This document shows, piece by piece, positions 21,664 to 29,729 of a stretch of 42,744 nt of DNA (positions are counted from its first letter, which is position 1; every line of letters begins with the position of its first letter). Origin of the DNA: a virus. Position numbers and translations under genes: made by a program. The notes beneath the pieces were generated by a model, which saw only the letters and a program-made list of their open reading frames with translations, searched no databases and was not told the DNA's origin. The stretch is taken from IMG/VR virus record IMGVR_UViG_3300021504_000004, positions 1 to 42,744 of that record. The stretch is one strand, 5' to 3'.

Positions 21664-22124
21664 TGAATGCGTTTGATAAAGCTAGGAATAAGATAAAAGA
21701 ATTAGAAGCTTTGATAAATCCAACTATGCAGAAGGTTTTTGATAAGTATGATTATGTTATCCATGATTATCAAACAGATGAACAGTTATTTAAAAAGGGA
21801 GAAAGAAGCGATGGAAGTATTATAAGAAATATACGAACTGGTGAAGGCTACACCCCTTATACAATAAAACTGAAAAAACAGAAAGGGCAACCTACAAATA
21901 GGGTTACATGGAAAGACACAGGCCGTTTACATAAAGAAATAAAGGTTATAGCAAATGATGAGTTTGTTGTAATAAAAACAAGTGTTCCTTATGCTGATAA
22001 GTTATTTAAAAAGTACGGAGATGATGTTTTGGGAATACAAAAGGAATTCCTAGAAAAATTCTTAGATTTGTACATATTACCAACCTTAAAAGAAGAATTT
22101 GATGATACAATTGCAAAATCCTAA
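21663..22124 (+). CDS. Head-tail completion protein candidate
   Basis: The 153-residue protein starts at ATG 21663, overlapping the upstream stop codon by one base. An in-frame TTG at 21615 is unlikely. It has a helical N-terminus, then GYTPYTIKLKKQKGQP and RVTWKDTGRLHKEIKV, then a strand and helix ending. The DTGRLHKEI segment recalls gp10-like (HK97) neck proteins, where a similar word is common. Such proteins seal the neck. Confidence is moderate. Confidence 0.6.
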   Translation: MNAFDKARNKIKELEALINPTMQKVFDKYDYVIHDYQTDEQLFKKGERSDGSIIRNIRTGEGYTPYTIKLKKQKGQPTNRVTWKDTGRLHKEIKVIANDEFVVIKTSVPYADKLFKKYGDDVLGIQKEFLEKFLDLYILPTLKEEFDDTIAKS

Positions 22125-22833
22125 TGTACCAGAACCAACTAGAGCTATTGAAATTGATAAGGCAATTTATGAGCTACAATTGGTTTTAGATGTTAATCTA
22201 GATTGGCTTACACATGACTATGCAAGATGTTACAGGCATTTAGATAGGAAGGAACATAAATTATATTTTCCAGAAATTTACATTGGTGGAGATAATAAGT
22301 CTTACCATTCAGTAACTCCAGACAATGACAAAAAGGGATTGTGCTTTTTTGTAGTTGGAAAGGAAAGGATTGATGATTTCGAGAGATCACATAATTATCT
22401 CAAGTATGATGTTGGGATTGTATTTTGGGTAAATCTTGAAAAGATAGATTCAGATCTTTTAAAAACAGAATACTTTAGACAGAATCTAATTAGTGATGCA
22501 AGGGAAATTTTAACCAGAAGATCAGGAGGTTTATCATTCAATTTAAAGATTAAAGAAGCGGTTACAGAATTCAAAGAGGTTTATAAAGAATTTGACTTGA
22601 GCGAAAAGGAGAATTATTCTAAAGCTCCTTATGCTGCGTTCAGAATTAATTGTGAGTTTGTAATGTCAGAGAATTGCGGAGATAATTTCTTCGATCCTGC
22701 AAAGGCTTTACTTCAGAATGTTTCAGAAAGTGATATCCTAGATATATTGTTACCTACAATAGATTTTTCGATTGATGCTAACTTTAATTCATTAACAGAA
22801 CAACAAAAGACAGATTTAATTAGTAAATTGTAA
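22102..22833 (+). CDS. Neck or tail-terminator region protein
   Basis: The 243-residue protein starts at ATG 22102, 23 bases inside the preceding gene. The first 160 residues look alpha/beta with an LYFPEIYIGG strand and a long helix, and the end is an acidic helix (ESDILDILLPTI). By position, between the completion protein and the tail chaperones, a tail-terminator or connector role is likely. No sequence motif confirms it. Confidence 0.6.
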   Translation: MIQLQNPNVPEPTRAIEIDKAIYELQLVLDVNLDWLTHDYARCYRHLDRKEHKLYFPEIYIGGDNKSYHSVTPDNDKKGLCFFVVGKERIDDFERSHNYLKYDVGIVFWVNLEKIDSDLLKTEYFRQNLISDAREILTRRSGGLSFNLKIKEAVTEFKEVYKEFDLSEKENYSKAPYAAFRINCEFVMSENCGDNFFDPAKALLQNVSESDILDILLPTIDFSIDANFNSLTEQQKTDLISKL

Positions 22834-22835
22834 GC

Positions 22836-23126
22836 ATGGAAAATTTATTATATTTCTTCTTATTCCATTACGGGATAATGTTCATTTTGAAAAAGAATAA
22901 TATTGTAAGAAGATTAAACACTTTGTCAAGAATGACACGAAGGTTTAGTAAATTATCAGAATTCATTTATGATGTTTCAGAATGCAATTTCTGTTTATCT
23001 CATCATATAGGATTGTTGATTATAATTACTTTATTCTTTATTTTTAAGCTAGATTACATTTATTTAACATATCCATTAATGAGTTCATCTATTATGAACA
23101 TAATACAGAGATTAAGCAATGAATAA
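22836..23126 (+). CDS. Small membrane protein with CxxC-H motif
   Basis: The 96-residue protein has a hydrophobic N-terminus (LLYFFLFHYGIMFIL), a basic loop (RRLNTLSRMTRRF), the motif CNFCLSHH at about residues 49-56 and a transmembrane helix at about 58-76 (GLLIIITLFFIFKL). The Cys/His site could bind zinc or redox-pair. A membrane protein inside a tail operon is odd, though similar ones occur in Bacteroidota phages as I recall. It overlaps the next gene by eight bases. Confidence 0.65.
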   Translation: MENLLYFFLFHYGIMFILKKNNIVRRLNTLSRMTRRFSKLSEFIYDVSECNFCLSHHIGLLIIITLFFIFKLDYIYLTYPLMSSSIMNIIQRLSNE

Positions 23127-23574
23127 AGTTGAGATAAATAAACACGCAATTGAGTTTTATGATGGAGCTGAATACCTTCCAATGAAAAGGTATCAGAGAT
23201 TCAATAAGTATTTACTGATCGATAATGAAGTGGGTTCTGACTTTACGGACTTTGAATTAAGAAGCTCAAAAGCAGTAGAGTTTTTAAAGAAAGGATTAAC
23301 AGATGAAGCGATAAAGGAGTTAGAGAACAGAAGAATGATGGTTTTTAATTCGTTCATGGAGTATAGTCCTAGAGGAATGGCATTAGCTCTATTAGTACAT
23401 AAAATTGATAATGTTGTTTACAAAGATATATCCTCTGAAGGACTTCAATTAGTTCTCGATAAACTTGATGAAATAGGATTTACAGAAAAGCAATCTACTG
23501 AAAAGGTAGATGAAGTAAAAAAAAAATTCAAAATGAATTGGGATTATATTTTCCTAAAGAATTCAGGAACGTAG
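23119..23574 (+). CDS. Tail assembly chaperone (G-like)
   Basis: The 151-residue protein lies two genes before the tape measure, the classical place of tail chaperones. It is mostly helical with a central hydrophobic segment (MALALLVHKID). A run of ten A (23517-23526) at codons 133-136 offers the slippery heptamer A AAA AAA, and the -1 frame continues without a stop into the next frame. Most ribosomes should stop at 23574, with a minority making the longer form. Confidence 0.75.
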   Translation: MNKVEINKHAIEFYDGAEYLPMKRYQRFNKYLLIDNEVGSDFTDFELRSSKAVEFLKKGLTDEAIKELENRRMMVFNSFMEYSPRGMALALLVHKIDNVVYKDISSEGLQLVLDKLDEIGFTEKQSTEKVDEVKKKFKMNWDYIFLKNSGT

Positions 23575-23882
23575 AAGAAGTTGAATATAATGTTGAATTA
23601 ATAAATAAAATGCAGCTTGAGGTTTCTCAGGTATTAGAAGAGTCAGATGAAAATGTAGAAAGAGAAATATTTGATTCTGAAAAAAGACTACTGTTAAAAA
23701 ACACTCCTAACATATGGAATGTAAATACAGAAGGGAATTCAGAGATAGAAATGGAAGTAGACTTTGAAAAGTTTATGATTGCTATCTCTGAACATACAAA
23801 CGAAAATATTGATGATATTTCGGTATTTAGGTTTTATGTGATAGTTGAGTTTATTAAAGAAAAATCTATTAAAAATGGCTAA
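23538..23882 (+). CDS. Frameshift extension of the tail chaperone (T-like)
   Basis: This frame is open from before the A-run at 23517 to a stop at 23880-23882, in the -1 frame relative to the chaperone. It has no ATG near its start, only a TTG at 23538, and its first in-frame ATG is at 23611. Read as a -1 frameshift product it forms a 254-residue fusion, as in lambda gpGT, which loads onto the tape measure. The acidic helical composition fits. It overlaps the tape measure start by eight bases. Confidence 0.75.
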   Translation: MGLYFPKEFRNVEEVEYNVELINKMQLEVSQVLEESDENVEREIFDSEKRLLLKNTPNIWNVNTEGNSEIEMEVDFEKFMIAISEHTNENIDDISVFRFYVIVEFIKEKSIKNG

Positions 23883-26800
23883 TGCAATACTTAATTATAA
23901 AGACATAATAGGCGAAGATGATTCCTTTAAGGAAATATTTAAAAGAATTGGAGAGCTTGAAGGATTTATTTTAAAGACCAAGAATAATATATCTGGAGCT
24001 TTAGATATCGTTTCTCCAAAAGATACTAAGCAAATAACTACTTTAATTGCTAAAGTTGAAAAGTTAAAGCAGTCTGAAAAGGATCTAAGTGATATAGTAA
24101 AGGGAGCTAAAAAAGCAAAAAAGGAATCTGCTGATTTAACAAAGGCTGAAGCTAATGCAGAGAAAGCATTAGTTCAAACAAAAGCAGAAAAGGTAAAACT
24201 TCAAAAGCACGAAACTGATTTAATAATTAAGAACAATAAGGAAAAGGATAGACAATTAGCATTATCAAAAAAACAGGCACTAGCAACAGAAAAGCAAGCT
24301 TTAAAGTTAAAAGCATTACAGCAGCCGTATAAGAAGCTTTCAGATAGACTTTTAGTAGCTACAAAAGCTTATCAAAATGTAGCAGCAGCAGAAGGTATTG
24401 CATCAACAAAAGCAATTAAATATAAAAAAGCACTCGATAGACTAGATGTAAGATTAAAAACTATAGATGCAAATGCAGGAAGGTTTCAAAGAAATGTAGG
24501 AAACTATGCTAAAGGAATGCAATCTCTTTCAAATATAGCAATAGCAGGAGGAGCAACTTTAGGAGTAGCAGGAGTATTTAAGCTATTCAAAGAAGGAATA
24601 GGAACAATGCGAGAGTTTGAACAGGCAAACGCAAATTTAGCATCAGTATTAGGAAAAACAAGACAAGAGATTAAGCCGCTTACTGATTCGGCAAAAGTTC
24701 TTGGATCAGAAACGGAATGGAGTGCAACACAAGTGACATCACTTCAGGACGCTTATTCGAGACTAGGCTTCTCGCAAAACGAGATACTGAATAGTCAAGC
24801 TGCAACTTTGCAAGGGGCAACGGCTTTGCAAGCAGATTTAGGAGCAACAGCAGAATTAACAGGAGGAACATTAAGAGCATATGGAGAAGATGCGACACAA
24901 GCTCAAAGATATACAGATGTATTAGCTAAATCAACAAGCACAACAGCCCTGAATTTTGCGAAATTGTCAACAGCATTACCAATCGTTGGGAAAACAGCAG
25001 ATGTAGCAGGTGTTTCTTTTGAAAGAACAGCAGCTCAATTAGGAGTTTTGTCTAATAATAATATTGACGCTTCGAGTTCAGGAACGGCATTAAGAAACAT
25101 TTACATTGAATTAAGTAATAAAGGCTTGACTTACGAGCAAGCAATGAATAAAATAAGAAATTCAACAGATAAGCTTAAAACAGCAAATGATTTATTTGGT
25201 AAGAAATCGGCAACTGTAGCGTTAACATTAGCAGACAGCACAGAGAAAGTAAACGAATTAGAGGAAGCTTACAATAATGCAGGAGGAACAGCTAAGAAAA
25301 TGGCTGATGAACAACTTAAAACACTAGAAGGTAGTATTAAGCTTTTGAAATCTGCATGGGAGGGCTTTATTCTTAGTTTAAATGAGGGAGACAATGTAAC
25401 AGAAAAACTTGCGATAGCGATTAAGTGGTTATCCGAAAACTTAGTTGATGTATTAAAAGCAGTTTGGTCTCTGATTAAAGTATTTGCAGTTTATAAAACA
25501 ACAATGTTTGCAATTGCGAAAGCTCAAAAGATTGCAGCAATAGCAACGGCAATATACACAAAGGCAACAACGAGAGCAACAACAGCTACTAAATTATTCA
25601 ATAAAGCAAACAAAGGAACAATATTGGGAGTAATAATTACTCTACTGTATGCTGCTTATGAAGCTTTTCAGTTCTTCTCTAGTGGAGCTGAAGATGCGAC
25701 AAAGAAAAGTGATGATTATAATGAGTCATTAGAAGAAGGTAATGATTTACTAAAAGAAAGGAAATTTATAGCAATAGAAGAGTTATTCTTGCAAGAGGGG
25801 ATAAATCTTAATAATTTAGTTAAAAGCCATGAGAAGTTAAACAATGTGCTTAAAAGTAGATTTGGATTCGATAAAGATGCCCTAGAGCTTTTAAAAGAAA
25901 GAATAGAATTAAGAAAAGCTGAATTGATTCAAAATAAATTAGAAGCAGATGAACAGATACCAAAATTAGGAGAAGTTATACAAACGTTAAATGGAAAAAG
26001 AAAAGCAACAGTAGAAGATATTAGGAGAAGTAGGGAATCGAATAAAAAAGCATTTGACGAAGAAATAGTACAGAATAATAAATTCCTATCTATAATAAAT
26101 GAAAGATTAAAAAAATCAGAAAATGCAAATAGCAGTATTAAAGAAACGACAGGATTAATTGAAAAGCAAACAAAGAAGATTTCTGATTTGCAAAAACAGA
26201 TTAAAGAAGCAAAAGATGAAGATCAGATAATAAGTTTAAATATTAAATTACAAAAAGCTCAAAAAGAATTACAACGATTAAATAATTTATACAGATTTTC
26301 AGCAGAAGAAAGGCTAAAAATCGAAACTGATTTAATCACAAATCAGACAGCGAAATCCATTGAATTAGAAAAGCAAAAAGCAAAGAAAATAATAGAGCAA
26401 ATAAATAGTAATGTTGCAATATCAACAGAACAGAAAGAAAAACTTGTCGACAAAGAGAATGCTGTATTGAATAAAAAGATTAAAGAAATACAGATAGCAG
26501 AAGAAGAAAGGGTATTCAAGATTAAATTTGAGTATGAGCAATCGGTAAGAGATTTAGAATTAGACAGGACTCAAACGCAAATTGAGGAAATTGAAGAAGC
26601 TATTGAAAAAAGCACCAAACTAAATAATGCTGCTGAATTTGACAATCTAAAACAATTAGAAGGAAACAAGTATAATTTAAAGAAAAAATCACTACAGGAT
26701 CAATACAGAGCTGAATTAGATTTCTTTGACAAAAGAGCTGCTGCTGAATTATTATTATTAGAGAAGGGGTCTGATGAATATAAAAAGAAGCAAAAAGAGA

Positions 26801-27720
26801 ATTCAGACGAAAGAAAAAAGATTAAAAATGAAGAAATAAGAGAATTAGAAAGCTTAGATAAAGGATATCAAAAAACATTATCGGACAACGATAAGCAAAG
26901 GGAGCAAGATAGAATAGAAAATTGGAAAGAATTTTATGATAGCTATAAGCAAGTATTGGATCTTGTAGTTGATAAATTAGCAGAGGTTTATGAAAAACAG
27001 CTTACTTTATCAAAAGAGAATTTAACAAAACAAGAAGCTCAAGTTGAAAAACAAAGAGTAAGAGCTGAAGAAGGCAAGGCTAACACTTTATTATTTGAGC
27101 AAAAAGAATTAGCAAAAAGAGAAAAACAGATTATTGCTTCAGAAAAAAGACTAGAAAGGATAAGGAAAGCAAAGGCTTTGTACACATCTTACAATGCAAA
27201 TCTTCAGAAAAAAGATACTACTTCAGGACAGGCACTTGCAGCAGCATTAAGAGATTTTGGAATTATAGAAGCTATTTCAAAAGGATTTAAAGATGGAGGT
27301 TATACTGGAGATGGTGGAATTAGTGAAGTTGCAGGAGTTACGCACGGAAAAGAATTTGTATTAGATGCTCCTACAACAAAAGGATTAGGATTAAAAGGCA
27401 AGAGCATGAGCTATGCAAGGGAAAAGTTATTAAATAGCTCGAATCCTTACATGAATACAAAACAGATAGCATTAACAGGATTAAAGCTTGCAGATCAAAA
27501 AGACAGATTCATAAAAGAAACAAATAGTAATATTAATATTCTCGGGCTAGATGAACTTAAAAATGAATTTAGGGAATTAAAGGAATGGCAAATGTCAGTT
27601 CCTATTCAAAAGGTAGATGTTCAGAAAATCACAAGTGATATACTTGATTTTGTATCTGAAACAAGAGAAGGAAATATGACTAAAAGACAAACTTACAGAG
27701 TTCATAAAAAAAGAATCTAA
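23875..27720 (+). CDS. Tail tape measure protein
   Basis: The 1281-residue protein starts at ATG 23875, inside the end of the chaperone extension; an in-frame TTG at 23845 is less likely. It begins with coiled coils (about 1-215), then the PhageMin/TP901-type conserved domain (about 230-500; MREFEQANANLASVLGKT, ALNFAKLSTALPIVG), hydrophobic helices near 530-620, and long coiled coils to about 1130. It sets tail length and helps DNA pass the envelope. About 1.28 kb of residues predicts a tail near 190 nm at the usual 0.15 nm per residue. Confidence 0.93.
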   Translation: MANAILNYKDIIGEDDSFKEIFKRIGELEGFILKTKNNISGALDIVSPKDTKQITTLIAKVEKLKQSEKDLSDIVKGAKKAKKESADLTKAEANAEKALVQTKAEKVKLQKHETDLIIKNNKEKDRQLALSKKQALATEKQALKLKALQQPYKKLSDRLLVATKAYQNVAAAEGIASTKAIKYKKALDRLDVRLKTIDANAGRFQRNVGNYAKGMQSLSNIAIAGGATLGVAGVFKLFKEGIGTMREFEQANANLASVLGKTRQEIKPLTDSAKVLGSETEWSATQVTSLQDAYSRLGFSQNEILNSQAATLQGATALQADLGATAELTGGTLRAYGEDATQAQRYTDVLAKSTSTTALNFAKLSTALPIVGKTADVAGVSFERTAAQLGVLSNNNIDASSSGTALRNIYIELSNKGLTYEQAMNKIRNSTDKLKTANDLFGKKSATVALTLADSTEKVNELEEAYNNAGGTAKKMADEQLKTLEGSIKLLKSAWEGFILSLNEGDNVTEKLAIAIKWLSENLVDVLKAVWSLIKVFAVYKTTMFAIAKAQKIAAIATAIYTKATTRATTATKLFNKANKGTILGVIITLLYAAYEAFQFFSSGAEDATKKSDDYNESLEEGNDLLKERKFIAIEELFLQEGINLNNLVKSHEKLNNVLKSRFGFDKDALELLKERIELRKAELIQNKLEADEQIPKLGEVIQTLNGKRKATVEDIRRSRESNKKAFDEEIVQNNKFLSIINERLKKSENANSSIKETTGLIEKQTKKISDLQKQIKEAKDEDQIISLNIKLQKAQKELQRLNNLYRFSAEERLKIETDLITNQTAKSIELEKQKAKKIIEQINSNVAISTEQKEKLVDKENAVLNKKIKEIQIAEEERVFKIKFEYEQSVRDLELDRTQTQIEEIEEAIEKSTKLNNAAEFDNLKQLEGNKYNLKKKSLQDQYRAELDFFDKRAAAELLLLEKGSDEYKKKQKENSDERKKIKNEEIRELESLDKGYQKTLSDNDKQREQDRIENWKEFYDSYKQVLDLVVDKLAEVYEKQLTLSKENLTKQEAQVEKQRVRAEEGKANTLLFEQKELAKREKQIIASEKRLERIRKAKALYTSYNANLQKKDTTSGQALAAALRDFGIIEAISKGFKDGGYTGDGGISEVAGVTHGKEFVLDAPTTKGLGLKGKSMSYAREKLLNSSNPYMNTKQIALTGLKLADQKDRFIKETNSNINILGLDELKNEFRELKEWQMSVPIQKVDVQKITSDILDFVSETREGNMTKRQTYRVHKKRI

Positions 27721-29486
27721 TGGCTAAGATTGTACATAAAAGAAATGGTAATATAATCAAAGCACCTGACGGTTGGCAAGGGCTTGTTGTTAAGAAAGAT
27801 TTCCTCACTAAAAAAGAGGATGATTCTGTTAATATAAATCAATTAATATTTTCTGGAGAAGAAGCTATTAATATTAGAGAAAGGATTTTGAACGGACTTA
27901 CTGGAGGAGTAGGAATTTACGAAGGCGATCCTTATGAAATAGAGATTGGAGAAATCGGAAATCCAGTCTTTAAATTCAAGGGATATCTGGATTATGCAGA
28001 TTCTCCAGAGTTTATAGGAGAAAATAAAGTAAGTGTTTCATTAAAGAAAAGACAAGGCAATGATTGGCTTAATGATGTAGCAGACGGTTTTAGCTTCAGA
28101 TACTTACACGAAATAGGAGTGATAAGCGATTCGGACTTTGTGGAAGTACCTTATGTAATAAACTACATTCCAGATGGAACACAATTGATATTATTAAGCG
28201 TATCTCTTTACATGATGACTAATCAGGTTGTTGATGAGGTTTCAGAAATAGCTAAAACAGTAGGAACGATTATAAACGCTTCGATACCAGTTATAGGAGT
28301 AGGCGCAGGTGTAGGTGCGGTTGCTGTTACGGCATGGGATATTGGGGACTACATAATGGCAGGAATTGAATTGACAATAAGAACAGCAAAATTGATCTTA
28401 TTAACAGTTGCCATCAAGAAGCTTATAGAAGAAATAAGAGACCAATTAATGCCACCAATAAGGCATCATTTAGGAATGAGTATTTATGATCTATTTGAAA
28501 AAGCTTGTACTCATCTCGATATGGAATTTGAAAGTACACTTTTGACAGAGAAAAAAGATTGGGTAATAATACCGTCAAAAGGACACAAAGGAGGGGAAAA
28601 GCCAGATGGTTGGGAAGGATCTTGGCAAGAGTCAGGAGTACCAGAAATGAATGGTCCATTTGATACTTTTGGAGATTTAATAAGAGTGTTTTCTTCAGCC
28701 TTTAATGCTACATATAAAATTACTGGAAATAAGTTCAGGTTTGAGAGAATTGATTTTTGGCATCAACATTCAAATTTTGTTATAGGAGATTTCTTTACGA
28801 ATCAAGAAACATTACTAGATCATCATAAGCCAAACACCGAAGAAATAGTTTCGAACTATTTTATCAAATACAATTTTGATACTCAAGATCAGAATACATT
28901 GAATAATCAACAGGGAACATTGTTTCAGTCTATTTTAGAGCCAAACATAATAAACAATCCAGATTTAGTTAATTTGAAGCATTTACAAGAAATAGACATA
29001 CCTTGTTCAGTAGGGCTTAGAAAAGAAAAGCTTACAAAAGTTGAGGAGATATTTAAAGAATTAGCACAACTTGTTGACACAATTGTAAACACAGGTTATG
29101 CAGGGCAGATTGATTCAAGAGTTGGGTCATTGCTTTTATCAAGTGATTTCTTAACTATTCCGAAATTGGTTGTAATGAAAGGCTCTAAATTAGCAAAGAA
29201 TCAAAGAACATTAGTTGGAGCAGATAAACTTTGGGAGGATCTGCATTCAATTAATAGCTTTTACAATGGGAGTAATCAATGGAATAGATTCGAAGGTGTA
29301 AAAATGCCAATGTGTGAAAAGGATTTCGAGGAGCTTTTAGAATGTGAATTCTGTAAAGATTCAGAAGGAAATGATGCAATGATTGAAAAATTAGAATGGG
29401 AAAGTTATTCTAATACTGCAATTATGGATTACAGAATTAAGAAAAAACATACAAATAATTTAACTTTAAGGAATATTAAAACATGA
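27720..29486 (+). CDS. Distal tail/baseplate protein
   Basis: The 588-residue protein begins at the stop of the tape measure gene (TAATG). By position it corresponds to a distal tail or baseplate hub component. The first 130 residues are beta-rich. A hydrophobic, Gly/Ala-rich stretch (about residues 185-245, ASIPVIGVGAGVGAVAVTAW) could insert in a membrane. Later a domain with SIYDLFEKACTHLDMEFES resembles hub proteins. CEFC occurs near residue 539. Exact role not sure. Confidence 0.6.
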   Translation: MAKIVHKRNGNIIKAPDGWQGLVVKKDFLTKKEDDSVNINQLIFSGEEAINIRERILNGLTGGVGIYEGDPYEIEIGEIGNPVFKFKGYLDYADSPEFIGENKVSVSLKKRQGNDWLNDVADGFSFRYLHEIGVISDSDFVEVPYVINYIPDGTQLILLSVSLYMMTNQVVDEVSEIAKTVGTIINASIPVIGVGAGVGAVAVTAWDIGDYIMAGIELTIRTAKLILLTVAIKKLIEEIRDQLMPPIRHHLGMSIYDLFEKACTHLDMEFESTLLTEKKDWVIIPSKGHKGGEKPDGWEGSWQESGVPEMNGPFDTFGDLIRVFSSAFNATYKITGNKFRFERIDFWHQHSNFVIGDFFTNQETLLDHHKPNTEEIVSNYFIKYNFDTQDQNTLNNQQGTLFQSILEPNIINNPDLVNLKHLQEIDIPCSVGLRKEKLTKVEEIFKELAQLVDTIVNTGYAGQIDSRVGSLLLSSDFLTIPKLVVMKGSKLAKNQRTLVGADKLWEDLHSINSFYNGSNQWNRFEGVKMPMCEKDFEELLECEFCKDSEGNDAMIEKLEWESYSNTAIMDYRIKKKHTNNLTLRNIKT

Positions 29487-29725
29487 GTAAGTACCAGACA
29501 TTAGAGTATAGCAGTAAGCTTTTAACGAAAACAATACAACAGGCTAACAAAGAAATAGAAAAAGTTAAGGCTAATTTCAGGGATGTAATAAACAATACTG
29601 AAGGAGAAGAACAGACAAAGGTGATGCGTTTAAATGCAGAGCTAACAAAGGCTATCAAAAAAGCTGAAAATGGAGATGACTCATGTCTTAAAGAATTAGA
29701 AAAATTAAAAACCACTTTATTATAA
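29483..29725 (+). CDS. Small coiled-coil protein
   Basis: The 80-residue protein is nearly all helix with Lys/Glu heptads and overlaps the distal tail gene by four bases (ATGA). It stops four bases before the next large tail gene. Its place suggests an assembly helper or small tail component. No family is recognised. Confidence 0.65.
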   Translation: MSKYQTLEYSSKLLTKTIQQANKEIEKVKANFRDVINNTEGEEQTKVMRLNAELTKAIKKAENGDDSCLKELEKLKTTLL

Positions 29726-29729
29726 AATC

